Below are positions 1 through 10,904 of a DNA stretch of 64,000 nt, in pieces. The translations under genes and the position numbers were made by a program. The notes below the pieces were generated by a model, which made no database searches, had not been told where the DNA came from, and worked only from the letters and a program-made list of their open reading frames with translations. Source of the stretch: Pomphorhynchus laevis (taxonomy: Eukaryota; Acanthocephala; Palaeacanthocephala; Echinorhynchida; Pomphorhynchidae). Within the stretch, counting starts at the first letter, position 1; each line of letters opens with the position of its first letter. The stretch covers positions 186,001 to 250,000 of the forward strand of contig WNNJ02001344.1 of assembly GCA_012934845.2 (NCBI GenBank). The letters run 5' to 3'.

Positions 1-280
1 CAATTCTTAAAATTTCATTATTTAATGTATTATATTTTATATTATATGGTATGCATGAATGCTCATGCAAAAATATGTTTCTTGTAAATTTAAATATGTC
101 ATCTTTACGATATAAATTAATAGTAGTTTTAGTTAATGTTAATTTAATGTTCATATCTAGATATACACCTTCTTTATCATTAATATTGGTTTTGTTAAGA
201 ATAAGGCTTTCTGGATAAATGTGCTCACTAATTGAATAAAAATTATTAGAATTAAATACACATATATCATCAATATATAA
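1..280 (-). mobile_element. Penelope-like RT fragment (palm with YIDD)
   Basis: Read on the minus strand this stretch is open throughout. It begins with the RT catalytic motif YIDD (266-277), followed by SEHIYPESLILNKTN, VYLDMNIKL and, at the left edge, NTLNNEILRI. A short spacing from Y-x-D-D to an HIYP block and a YLD motif is typical of Penelope-like RTs as I know them. The fragment is cut by the window edge and lacks the fingers domain. The same sequence recurs in decayed form near 0.5, 9.3, 12.4, 14.0, 22-25 and 62.6 kb. The family name is inference; presence of an RT palm is clear. Confidence 0.7.
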
Positions 281-419
281 TGTATTTCATTATTTAATGC
301 ATTTCATTATTCAATTATTTAATGTTTCATATTATTTCATATTTATTATATATTTATAATATTAAATATATTTATTATTTATTATTTATTGTGAAATATA
401 TTTATTATTTCATATTATT

Positions 420-605
420 TCATATTCCATTATTTAATGCATTTCATTATTTAATGTATTACTTATTTAATATTATATGATGGGCATAAATGCTCATGCT
501 AAGATCTTGTAAATTAAAATATGTCATATTTACGATATAAATTAAAAGTAGTTTTAAGTGATGTTAATTTAATGTTCATATCTAGATATATAACTTCTTT
601 ATCAG
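420..605 (-). mobile_element. Second, shorter Penelope-like RT fragment
   Basis: Nucleotide-level repeat of the fragment at the left edge, in the same orientation and covering only the region downstream of YIDD. It is more decayed and is separated from its neighbour by A+T-rich simple sequence (280-420). It looks like a fossil with several breaks. Confidence 0.6.
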
Positions 606-778
606 TCGATTAAGTATTAAGTTGGCACCTATTGCTAATATCCTCTTCGTGGAGCGCCCCAGGCAACGTATGCTTGACAGTAGTCGATCAACGACTAAAT
701 ACTTAACCGGCTTGCATCAGCCGTAGGGATAGTTCTTTCATAGACTATCTCAAATCCTCCGTTGACACCAACAGCTGA

Positions 779-1026
779 TTAGACAATGATCAAAAAGACG
801 GAAGAGAGTTACGGAGGCCTGCTTCCTTACAATAGTGATGTTGGTTCATCAATGGATATCGGGAGCGGGAGATAGCCGAACAAACAAAGTCACGCCGATG
901 ACTCCAACGACAGATTGAGCAATGGACGATTAGGCGGAAGAGAGTTACGGATGCCTGTTTCCTTACAGTAGCGATATTGGATCATCAAAGGATATCGGGA
1001 ACAGGAGATAGCCGAACAAACAAAAC
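779..1026 (+). repeat. Two tandem copies of a ~112-bp GC-richer leader repeat
   Basis: Copy 1 (779-890) and copy 2 (915-1026) are offset by 136 bp and differ at scattered positions. Both contain gaagagagttacgg (801 and 937) and end in gatagccgaacaaacaaa (871 and 1007). The block sits directly upstream of a LINE endonuclease fossil, so it is probably the 5' untranslated leader of that LINE (inference). Confidence 0.6.
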
Positions 1027-1184
1027 CAAGACAATAAAAATGACAAGCAACAAATTTACAAAAAAAAATTAAGAGCGACAAACAATGGTCAACTCGCCAA
1101 TAACCGGAGAAGTTTTCATTGTCGGGTGCCGTGTGACCGGCAGTTGTACGGAGACAGCGAAAGAGTCATCAACATCCAAAGCGG

Positions 1185-2095
1185 ACTAACCTTAATGTAG
1201 GAACGTGGAATGTCATCTTGATGATGGGGAAGGAACCATAATTACTTAGAGAGATGGTTCGCTTTGGTCTAGAAATAGTCGGAGTGACTTCTCTTCACTA
1301 TTTTGGAACTGGAACTAAACTTTTGGATCAAGATTGGACCTTGAACTATACGGGAGCTACTAACGAAAAGCGACAACAGGCGGGTGTAGGATACTTACAA
1401 GTCCCCGGTTGTTGTTCGTGGTAGAGAGGTTTAACCCAGTGAACCAAAGGCTGGCGTCTCTGAGACTTATAGTCAAACAGGAAAAGGAGACAACTGTTGT
1501 GTGTGCGTATGCTCTGAACATTATCTTGGAATACGCAGTCTTTGTAGAAGATATTCAGGCTCTGCTTGATAATACTCCTCTTGGAGATTCCCTCGTTCTA
1601 TTGGGTGACTTCAATTATCATGTTGGTAGCGACAGTAGCACTTGGGAGTGTTGGGGAGGAACAGACTCTCTGATCTGAATGTGAGTGGTGTTGAATTATT
1701 GCACTTTTTGTTCTCATAACAATTTGTGCATAACCAACACCATGTTTGGACATAAGGAGATCCATAAATGCTCATGGCATCAGGATTCTCTCAGTCAAAA
1801 ATCAATGATCGATTTTATAATAGTTTCATCTGATCTGCGACGTTATGTTCTGGACACTCGTGTGGAGAGAGAGGCTGAGTTGTCAACCGATCAATACTTT
1901 GTAGTTAGTAAACTTCGAAGGCAGGATCGGATGCTAGGCAAGCTTGGTAAAACCAAATGTTGTGTTAGGGCGTGCTAGGAGCGTCTAGCAGATGTTTCTG
2001 TCAAAGAACGGTTTTCTGGCTACATCCGGAAAAATTTCTCTCGGTTCCCATAAGAGGTGAAGAGCATTGATCAGGAATGGGAGAATTTAATGAAA
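1185..2095 (+). mobile_element. LINE endonuclease-domain fossil (family F)
   Basis: Conceptual reading starts at LNVGTWNVI (about 1188), the usual first block of a LINE apurinic-type endonuclease. Other blocks are AGVGYL, VVCAYA, VLLGDFNYHVG (1597-1629), a short HKCSWHQDSL block, SMIDFIIVSSDLR (1806-1840) and AELSTDQYFVVS, equivalent to the usual S-T-D-H motif with the His replaced by Gln. Two open pieces remain (1409-1678, 89 aa; 1685-1978, 97 aa), with stops and frame changes between and before them. No RT domain follows. It resembles endonucleases of long ORF2 proteins widespread in fish and invertebrates; I cannot fix the clade. It is inactive. Confidence 0.75.
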
Positions 2096-2099
2096 AATT

Positions 2100-2925
2100 T
2101 TCGTATTATTTTTTTGTCAAGAAATTGTTGTGTTGTTATATAAGATTTTATATTTGAAAATATAAAATAGTCAGTAAGTAAAGTCAGTACGGTAGTCAGT
2201 AAGTGAAGTATAAATGCTCAGTTATAATGACTGCTGTTTCGTAGTTATTACGCTTCATTAGCAGGATATACTCTACACTGTAATGAGTATACAATATATT
2301 CTAATACTACGGTCACTACTCATTAGGTTGCTGCATATGGTTTTTTCTACAGTCAGTAATAATACTAAACTGATGAGTAGTAAAAACAACGTAAGGTCAG
2401 TCATTAGGACTTTCGTGTCAATTTCATTTAGTTTATACTACAAAGATATATTACAAATCGGCCAAATATATTTAATTTGGTCTGTGAGAGAATCCGAGGA
2501 ACCTTAGTTCATGATGTTGATTTTACTCTATAAATTTTAATTCGAATTGTTACCCTAATTCAGTTTTATTTTAATATTGCTGTAATTGTCATTATGAGTA
2601 AACAGTGATGCATACAATCAAGTACAGGAGTAATCATATAATTATATGTTTATAAAGTCAAGAAAAGTTAATGGTCTCAAGCCTGAAAGGGCAGGAATAG
2701 TTTTGTAAACCAATTCAGCCAGCATTAGTGTTCCTGCTTACTTGCCCATTCATTAGTTATCAAAGAATTCTCCGTTGCAAAAGTTAAGAGAATATGATCT
2801 CTCGAAGCCTGAAAAGACAGAAGGAGAGTAATTTGACTAATATAATATATTTCGATTTTTATTTCATTTTATTCCAGTTTTGTTTGTTTTTCTTTATGAC
2901 TTGAGAGATCCAAGACACTCAAAAA
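2100..2925. other. No gene seen; decayed A+T-rich spacer
   Basis: Contains short gtcagtaag-type direct repeats around 2171-2210 and 2350-2400. No coding signal is convincing; the small open frame at 2283-2507 has the composition of translated spacer. Confidence 0.5.
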
Positions 2926-2929
2926 CTTA

Positions 2930-3960
2930 AAGCAGATTTATCTACTGATAAAGTTATTAATGAGATTGTAAACGAGTTTCCAGTGCAAAATATGCCTCTG
3001 TCAATAAGGCAGGATGCTTTTGCGCTGAAAATCATGTGGGAGAACATAGAGGCAAAGTTATTTTTCAAAAGAGCATAAGACTAATTGTCAAAGATAGCTA
3101 CTCTAAAGGAGGGATCTTTGAGCGGAACGTTTTCAAAAGTGACTTTGCCAAGATAACATGCCAACGTTTCAAAGTTAAAGAAATCGCAAAGTTGAATCTC
3201 GTAAAATTAAAAGAACTTAATGTGATATACTCTTCTTTGCGAGCCGCATGTATTCTTAAGAATGTTCCGTCGTCTGTAGAAGATGATGATTTCAAGGTTT
3301 TAGCCGACAATGCCAATAATAGGAAAATGTAGGTTTGTTACAAGAAAAAAGAATAAGAAATGATAATAAAAAATATGAGAGAAAATAATAAGAAATACAG
3401 GTCTTTACAGCTTTTTTCTGTTGAAACGATATGTATATGATTTACAGAGACCGTGATTCTCTAGACCGTGGATTTTGGATAATGGTGTCAAATTAATCAT
3501 GTTTGACGAGGATGACCTGAAATTCAGGTATCCTCACTGCAAAGATGTCAATGTTGATGGCACTTTTCGTACATCTGCTCGAAAGGTAGTTCGCATTGCT
3601 TGCACTTCAGAGAGAATCACAAATCACCAAACCGCAAAAAAGGTCTGATAAGTCAAAATGCGTAAACTGTAAAAATTCCCATAAGTCTTATTCTTACACA
3701 TGGCCCACTTTAAAGTAGGTGCGCATGTGTAATGCACCCACTTTAAAGACTACTTAAAATATGTGGATTGTGAGAATGAAAAACCATGCGAGGAAGCACA
3801 CCCTTATATACAAGCAATAAAAAATCAGTATGTTGATTAATATGACTCAGAAATGAGGGTGTTGATAGGCAGACTGAATGAACTGGAAGCCAAGATGACA
3901 ACATTAGCGGCAAAAAATAAGAATTTTTGAAGTTCATTAAATTTTAAAGAAAAATAAATA
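2930..3960 (+). mobile_element. ORF1 (gag-like) fossil of a Jockey-type LINE, distant from family A
   Basis: An open piece of 98 aa (3036-3332) resembles the N-terminal half of the family A ORF1 protein found at 35.3-36.3 kb (SSLRAACILKNVPSSVEDDD against the ATLKITNYPLDLSDND region). Further on, the frames show LKFRYPHC (about 3520) and KCVNCKNSHKSYS (about 3657), which match the YPHCNTCHRWGHW and CVNCGYQHPAWS zinc-knuckle regions of family A. A short region ending near 3930 (RLNELEAKMTTLA) looks coiled-coil-like, as at the end of LINE ORF1 proteins. Several frame changes and stops mean it is dead. ORF2 was not found downstream. Confidence 0.6.
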
Positions 3961-5540
3961 AAATAGTTGAAAACAAATGATTGAAAGTACAATTAATGAT
4001 TATAAAAATATAAATACAAAAACTGTTACATTCCAAAATAAAACAAATCGCTTTATTTGTTTAAAGAGTGCAGATTCTGAAGAGACAAAAATAATCATAG
4101 AGTTGATCCCTATGTTTTCATCGACTCTGGAGGATCTGCCATCTTAAAAGTTGCGAAGAAACATTCTCGAAAGGAAATGTATTCCAAAGAAGAGTATGCC
4201 AAGTTGGGGGCACCTCATCCTCCGTCAGATGCAACGGTGTAAAAAGCGGCACATCGAATGTTATCTTTCATCGAATGTTATCTTTCTAGCATAATGCTAT
4301 CAACTTTAAACCAACTCTATGTGCTCATAATTCTACAGGAAGGAACCACCATCGGCATCACAAGTCAATCACAACTTACAGTCAATTAAAAAATATTCAA
4401 TTAAAATTAAAATGAATAAAAACAAAAAATTTGATGGCTTTAAGTGCGGGCATGAGCTTGTATACTGGACTTGGAAGGAAGAAATGGTCAAAAGAAAAGC
4501 AAATTTCAACTGATTAATGCTGGTATTCAAGTATACAATAAAAAATTAAAATGCTTTTAATGAAAACTTTAAATTATATAATAAGTGAATGTGTAAATAT
4601 ATGAAAATATCTAATGAATTGAGAGTGAATAGTGACATGGATAATTAAATGATTTTAGTTCTAATTTTATTAATAATTAATTGTCCTTTTAAAAAGGACA
4701 ATTAATATTACCTATTAATATTTAGATTTATATAATCTAAATAACATATTATTTAATTCGGCAAATAAACATCGGCTAACAAAAAGACCACAATTGGCGA
4801 AATACAATCATATGGATGTGCATATTAAAATCTACTATGAAGATTAAGCGCTGATCATAATCCGTCTTTTCAGAGACAGTTTCTCAGTTACCTACTCCTA
4901 GCGTAAATAGATGAAGAGTTAATGAAACGTGATGCTAGGATGTTACTGTTCTACATAATATTCTCAACAGAATAGTAGCAGTCAACCATTAAGGTGATGC
5001 CTTTAATGGTTGATCTTAAGACCGATCACCTTTCAATCTTAAGATCAGCAACTTCCAAATGGATCGCAAGGGCATTAGGATTGTAATCGAAGAAGTGAAA
5101 AAGAAACATCTAGCGAATGTGATAGTATGCTCAGAAGATAGGCAGTTTCAAACGTGGTTGAAGCTCGTTTTCCCAACATAATAAACAACAATTACAACAT
5201 AGTATACAACAACATGAATATTTTGTTTTCCCAACGTATTCATTCAGTGGAAGATAATATCACAGTCGAAGATATTTTGGATACGTGGCTAATCACGACT
5301 ATGACGTCATTTAATGTTATCATGTCGTACGCAGCTTCCACCAAGTTGATCAACGAGAAATTCTTGTAATCAAAATGACGCTAGACTGTGAACTTCTCCT
5401 CTTGCAGTCTGGCAGCGGTGAAGTGAAATATCAGCCTGGCTTGATATTTCACTCTATAAAGTGATATTTATTCCAAAATGTCAATAGGTATCAACGGCTA
5501 ACGATACGAGACAAATCACCATATTCAATAATATGGCGGT
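3960..5540. other. Spacer with small inverted repeats, no gene recognised
   Basis: A short open piece near 4090-4240 reads DPYVFIDSGGSAILKVAKK and may be the last trace of the upstream LINE. Inverted repeats are at 4677-4705 (14-bp arms, 1-nt loop), 4984-5011 (9-bp arms) and 5012-5046 (9-bp arms, gatcttaag). The 71-aa frame at 5154-5369 has no recognisable family, although its composition is less A+T-biased than its surroundings. Confidence 0.4.
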
Positions 5541-5559
5541 GGTCTAGGAGAAACCTCTG

Positions 5560-6245
5560 ACAAAATACCTGAATCGTCACTACGAGTCTCAGGAATTGTT
5601 GGGTGAATATATTAAGGGGTTTCGTAGTGGCAGAAAACTGTGGAAGCAGTTAGGGTCTAGCAGAGTTTTCTCATCAAGGATGCAAGGCCAGCGCTACTGT
5701 ATTTCCTGGATATGTCACAAACTTTCGACAGCCTAACACTCGACTCAGTAACGAAAACGTTGAAAAAAGATGATATGTCATCGACCATTCCGAGTCAACT
5801 GTGGGGATTTTGGAGAGTAGTAGTTTCTCCTTTGAAAATGACAATGACCCTTTTTATAAGTTATCCAAGGGACTTGCAAAAGGGTCCCCTTTATCAATAA
5901 TCTTGTACATGATTACGGTAAGATGTTTTGGATTAACTCTTGGATATAAACACAAATGGTACTATTTACGCGGACGATATATCACAGGTGTTTAAAAGAG
6001 ATTTTTGCCTGGCAGAAGAGTCGAGGACAGAATAAAATCTGCAACGAATGGGATTGCTAGTCGCCTTTCGAAATTTGATTTGTGTCAAACCCAACGAAAA
6101 ACAATCTAATTCAATACGAATTTCAAAAATTAGGATGCCATATTAAACTATTTAGTGCTATTCTGGGAAACCAGAAGAGATTAATAAGAATACTAGGATC
6201 AGTCTTCGAATCTAGGTTGTAATGGAGATCAGACATGGCAAAATG
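5560..6245 (+). mobile_element. LINE reverse-transcriptase fossil
   Basis: The frames contain ALLYFLDMSQTFDSLTLDSV (near 5690-5745), equivalent to RT motif A (F-x-D-x-x-x-x-F-D). KGLAKGSPLSIILYMI (near 5870-5915) is equivalent to motif B, and TIYADDI (near 5955-5975) to motif C. These motifs lie in different frames, so at least two frameshifts separate them, and stops follow. Clade not resolved. Confidence 0.65.
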
Positions 6246-6281
6246 TTTTAAATTAGTAAGTAAATATATAATACTTCTAAC

Positions 6282-7079
6282 GATTGATATTTGGGTGCTC
6301 TGTATATTTGGGTGATCCGTATATTTGGGTTGTGCGTATATTTGGGTTATCTGATTTATCTATATTTGGGTTATAATATCCTGGTGTGTTGTATATTTAT
6401 GGTGCCTGTATATTTTTGGAAGGTCTGTATATTTGGGTTGTGTGTATATTTGGAAGGTCTATATATTTGGGTATTTTGATTATTTGTTGTCTGTATATTT
6501 GGAAGGTCTGTATATTTGGGTTGTGTGTATATTTGGTGGTATTTATATTTGGAAGTATTTATATTTGGTGGTATTTATTTTGGTGGTATTTATATTTGGT
6601 AGTTTTTATATTTGGGTGGGCTGTATATTTGGGTGGTCTGTATATTTGAGTGGTCTGTATATTCAAGTGATCTGTATATTTGAGTGTTCTTTATATTTGG
6701 GCGGTCTGTATATTTAAGTGATCTTTATATTAGGGTGATCTGTATATTTGGGTGGTCTGTATATTTGGCTAATCTATATATTTGGGTGGTCTGTATATTT
6801 GGGAAATCTGTATATTTAGGTGTTTGGTATATATGAGTGATATGTTTATTTGGGTATTTTGTATATTTGGAAGGTATGTATATTCGGGTGGTCTGTATAT
6901 TTGGGTAGTCTGTATATTTGGGTAGTCTGTATATTTGGGTAGTTTGCATATTTGGGTGAACTGTATATTTGGGTAGTTTGTATATTTGGGTGATCTGTAT
7001 ATTTTGGTAGTTTGTATATTTGGGTTATCTGTATATTTGGGTTGTGTGTATGTTTGGGTTGTCTGTATATTTGGGTGGT
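6282..7079. repeat. 17-bp minisatellite, roughly 45 units
   Basis: The unit is ctgtatatttgggtagt with variants (tggt, tgat, agt endings). Unit identity is high in the right half (6880-7079) and lower at the left. Because 17 is not a multiple of 3, the array reads through in all three forward frames as rotations of the same YIWVVCIFG-like peptide. This produces several long but meaningless open frames on both strands. It sits between an RT fossil and A+T-rich spacer. Confidence 0.9.
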
Positions 7080-8660
7080 ATATACTTATACTCCAATAAT
7101 CGATTACCAGACCATCGCTTTATATTTTTAACTCGGCCTTTAAAAAATTAGAGTATAATTTAATAATAATGAGTCATAGTATGTAAAATTTTATAGTGTA
7201 AAAATAAAATATTTTAAATGGTGAATTTATTTCGTTTCCTGATATGTATAGATTGCACCAATTAAGTAATTTTATTTGCTTCTTTATTTATTTCAATTCT
7301 GTTTTTAATATATTCTTTTTTACTTAATCTTGTAAAAAGAGAGTATCGGGCTTGAAGATTTGACATTTGTATATAAATGAATTTAAATATACTGCTTTGT
7401 AATAAATAAATACTTATGATATTATTTATAATATTATATAAATATTCTATTTATTATAATATAAATATATTATAATAAATATAATATATTATATAATATA
7501 TAATATATTATTTATTTATATTTATTTATATTATTTATTTCTTTATTTATACTTTAATACGTACTTACGATATGCATAATCTATAAAAATATAATGAATG
7601 TGCATCTACATTTTTAAATCAAAACAAATATCTGAAATCATTGGCTTAGATCTCGTTACGTGATTAATTATTATTTTTTAATGTAGATGCAATATTTGCG
7701 TTATAAATCGATTGCTCACTTGTGACTTAATTAACGTAAATTTATTGTAAACTGAAAATTACCTAAAAACGCAATATTCATATTGCAGGTATATTATGTT
7801 ATATGATCATTTACAGTTGTTTGAATTGCCTTGTTTTTGAGCTAAATTCTTCCGAAATTTAATATTATATGCGAGATGAAAACTTTTAAAGTGAAACTAA
7901 AGAAGATTATTTAGTAAATCGGAACAAAATTAAAAAATAAGATAATTTATTGTTTTATACGTTCGCAAATTCGTTAGTAGGTTGATTTTGTGAGAGCGTT
8001 TCCGTTCTAATACTTTTTATTAGAAAATATGTAGAAAGTATGTTGGAAATAGTAAAAAATATACTTACTTCTATTAAAAGGTATTCAAAATTCTTTCATT
8101 GTATTTAATAGTAAAGCAAAATCATAAATAGTTATTGAAATAAAGAATATAGGTGTAACTATTGTCTTGGGGAATAAATCAAAAACAAATTATCACAATT
8201 GAATGCTTTATTCTAAACTGAGCTTTTGAAGTTTATCTTTGATCTCCTCTCTGCTGTTATGTGAAGTGAGATCACCAAATGTGCATTCTTTTCGTACAAA
8301 GTTTTAATTTAAATGAGCTTTTACAGTTTATCTTTGATCATATCTGTGCTGTTATATTCAATCGTAATGAATCCAAAACTTGATATACATCGTTCAATGG
8401 GTTAAATACGTTTATGGAGCAGATACATTTTTCGATATATTTAGTATCGATCTAAAAATATACAATAAAACGCAATTTATAAAAAAGTAAGCGTTAAAGA
8501 ATTTACAGCAGTCAGTTAATAAAGGCAAGCGAACAAAACAAATTAGGTAACAAACATTAGTATAATATTTTCACATTTTAACAGGAAACGTTTTTACATG
8601 CTCGAATGCCGATTTTGTATTTTTAAAGTGTAACTTAAAGAATGCTTGTGCATTTTGGCA
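7080..8660. other. A+T-rich spacer, no gene seen
   Basis: Mostly A/T low complexity, including a TA/TTA-rich patch at 7400-7560. One imperfect direct repeat is present (8219-8263 and 8314-8356, both with gtttatctttgatc and ctgctgttat). This would be upstream sequence of the secreted-protein gene that begins at about 8978; no promoter element can be named with confidence. Confidence 0.5.
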
Positions 8661-8669
8661 AATTCGTTT

Positions 8670-8749
8670 GCAATATTTAAAAAGCTATAACTTAATCTGG
8701 CACTCGGTTTACTGGCGAAATGATTTTATAGCTTCAGTTGCAGAATGAT
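8670..8749 (+). repeat. Direct repeat, left copy, flanking exon 1 of the LDLa gene
   Basis: This ~80-bp block recurs at 9541-9614 with a few substitutions and a 6-bp gap. Both copies contain gaaatgattttatagcttc and end in cagttgcagaat. The two copies bracket exon 1 and a PLE fragment. Confidence 0.75.
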
Positions 8750-8977
8750 AGCATTAGAAATTTAGAGATAAAATGAAATTGTGCCAGGGGGTTTTAATCA
8801 TGGGGTTTTATTTCAAATTTAATGTTGATTACAATTTTCGTATCATAAATTTACAATGCAGACTTTTGAAGGGATCAACAAGTAATTAGATTTAATTGAA
8901 ATACAAAAGAGATTTAATAATTACACATTCGTTGAATTGTGTTTAAAAACATCAACAGTTTTCAAGTGGAGAAAACT

Positions 8978-9128
8978 ATGATTATTAGTGTCTTACTGCT
9001 ATGCTTAAATGATGTGTTATCTGATGGTATGAAATTCCATTGTGGAAATGGACATTTTGTCGATTGGACAAAACTGTGTGATGGCTACGCTGATTGTCAC
9101 GATTCATCAGATGAGCGCCTATTTTGTA
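8978..9128 (+). CDS. Secreted LDLa-domain protein, exon 1 (signal peptide + LDLa module)
   Basis: The start chosen is ATG 8978, because it puts a hydrophobic signal-peptide-like segment (MIISVLLLCLNDVLSDG) at the N-terminus; an in-frame ATG at 8939 would add 13 residues before it. Next comes an LDL-receptor class A-like module, about residues 20-50, with the calcium-binding core LCDGYADCHDSSDERLFC. Cysteines 1 and 3 of the usual six are absent; since these two normally pair, one whole disulphide seems lost. The exon ends in phase 1 at a strong donor, GTAAGT (9129-9134); LDLa modules are commonly bounded by phase-1 introns. Function unknown; probably extracellular. Confidence 0.7.
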
Positions 9129-9238
9129 GTAAGTATAATATCAAGAAATTGCTAACTAAGGACTTGCTGATTTTTATAATCTATATCTGACAAACTAAAT
9201 AAAAATTGTAAAAAATAAATTTTATAAATAATAATTTT

Positions 9239-9415
9239 TATTCAATAAGTGAACATATTTATCCAGGTAAACTTATTTTTAATAAAACTGATAAAGAACG
9301 TGTATATCTAGATATGAACATTAAATTAACATCAATTAAAAATACTTTTAATTTATATCGTAAATATGACATTTAAATTTACAAGAAACATATTTTTGCA
9401 TAAAAATTTCAATTT
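9239..9415 (+). mobile_element. Penelope-like RT fragment in intron 1
   Basis: Repeats the HIYP...YLDMNIKLTS region of the PLE seen at the left edge, on the + strand just downstream of the exon 1 donor. It breaks off after the IFLH-equivalent region. Decayed fossil. Confidence 0.6.
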
Positions 9416-9540
9416 TATATCTGAACTTACTAATAATTTTAGTATTAAATTTTAAATTTAATAAAAAAAAGTTAACTTTTAAATTTTTTGCATGCCTAGA
9501 GCAAATTTAACAAATTAAAATAGATATTGAAATATTTATA

Positions 9541-9614
9541 GCAATATTTAAAAGGCTATAACTTAATTTGGCACTTATTGGCGAAATGATTTTATAGCTT
9601 CAGTTGCAGAATTA
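9541..9614 (+). repeat. Direct repeat, right copy, flanking exon 1
   Basis: Right-hand partner of the repeat at 8670-8749, 871 bp further on and in the same orientation. Confidence 0.75.
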
Positions 9615-9619
9615 TGAAA

Positions 9620-10729
9620 AATTAATTATTATTAATTTTTGTAATTCTTAATTCTTTCGCGTGATATTATTATACGAACGTATCAATTAACTAAATTCAA
9701 GCAAATTTTATGCTTTCCCAAAATCATCGGATTACATTAAGAGAATAATTTGAGCAAAGGGAATTTTTGAAATGAAGACAATTTGTGCGGACAATTTGTT
9801 TTTTAAATTTTGCCTACTTTTTTAATTTCTTTAATTTACTATTTTATATTAAATTCTTTACATAAATACATATTTTTATTAATTTACACAAAAACACAGA
9901 TAAAAATGTAATTACCGGCATTCAGAGCAATAAATTTATGCAAAATACAAATAAGTAAAATTTAAATTTCTGTAAATTAAATTTAAATTACTAAAATTAA
10001 AATAATTAAAGATTTATATTAAAGATTCAGATTTAGATATAAATTATCGATATCATAGCATCATGGTAGATTTGAATAGGAACTGAAATTAAAGTAATTT
10101 AAGGTTAGATTATTAAATGCATCATTAGAAAAATTGCTATAATTTTCGAATTCATCATTAGAAAAATTGCTATAATTAGTAAAATTGCTATAATTTAGCG
10201 TAATTGCATCTGAGTACTCGCGTTGCTCTTGAGAAATATAATAGACGACGATTACACGTTGTCGTGCAGCTGAAATGATTAAATTTCTTATGCCCACCCT
10301 AGAGAATCAATTACTTTCATCGAACTAATAAGACAATTGCTTATTCGATTTCAGATATTGTGGGATTCTGTCATTTGTGATATTCTCATACCTGATTTTC
10401 TAAATAACAAGTCAACAAATATAAAAGGCTTGCAGCGAGATTATTAGGATGTCGCTAAAAGCAGATGATTGAAAATAAATGACAGCAATATGACAGATCT
10501 GAAACAAATTTCAAAGTATAAATTGCAAAATTATAGAATTGAAGTCAATATTAAAAACAAGTGAAGAAACTAGTAACGAGTTTTGAAGTTTTCAGTTTGA
10601 AATAAATTAATAAGTAATTACAAATATAAAAATTGATTGCTTAAAATAAAACAATAAATATTAATTTAAGCAATAAAATAATCAAAAATATAAATTTATT
10701 GAAATTAAAAAAATACTAAACAATACTGA
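9620..10729. other. Intronic A+T-rich sequence with a small tandem repeat
   Basis: At 10100-10195 a unit containing agaaaaattgctataatt is repeated two to three times. On the minus strand it gives a low-complexity NYSNFSN-type frame (10061-10297, 78 aa), which I do not regard as a gene. Nothing else recognised. Confidence 0.5.
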
Positions 10730-10904
10730 AATGATTTGGATCAGAGGTAGAATTTTCCCCCCGGGGGGAAAATTCTACCTCTGATGAATAAAAAAATAAA
10801 AAATAAAAAAATAAAAAATAAAAAAATAAAAAATAAAAAATAAATACATAAATAAATTAAAAAAATAAATAAAATAAATAAATAAATAAAAATCGTTAAT
10901 CATA

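Noticed and set aside
2369-2400. CTGATGAG on the plus strand
   Set aside because: No following GAAA at a sensible distance and no stems.
4984-5046. Adjacent hairpins resembling bacterial terminators
   Set aside because: The window is clearly eukaryotic nuclear DNA; short palindromes are common in this A+T-rich sequence.
6291-6949. Several 60-94 aa open frames on both strands
   Set aside because: They are translations of the 17-bp minisatellite.
10061-10297. 78-aa NYSNF-rich frame
   Set aside because: Low-complexity translation of a small tandem repeat; no independent coding signal.
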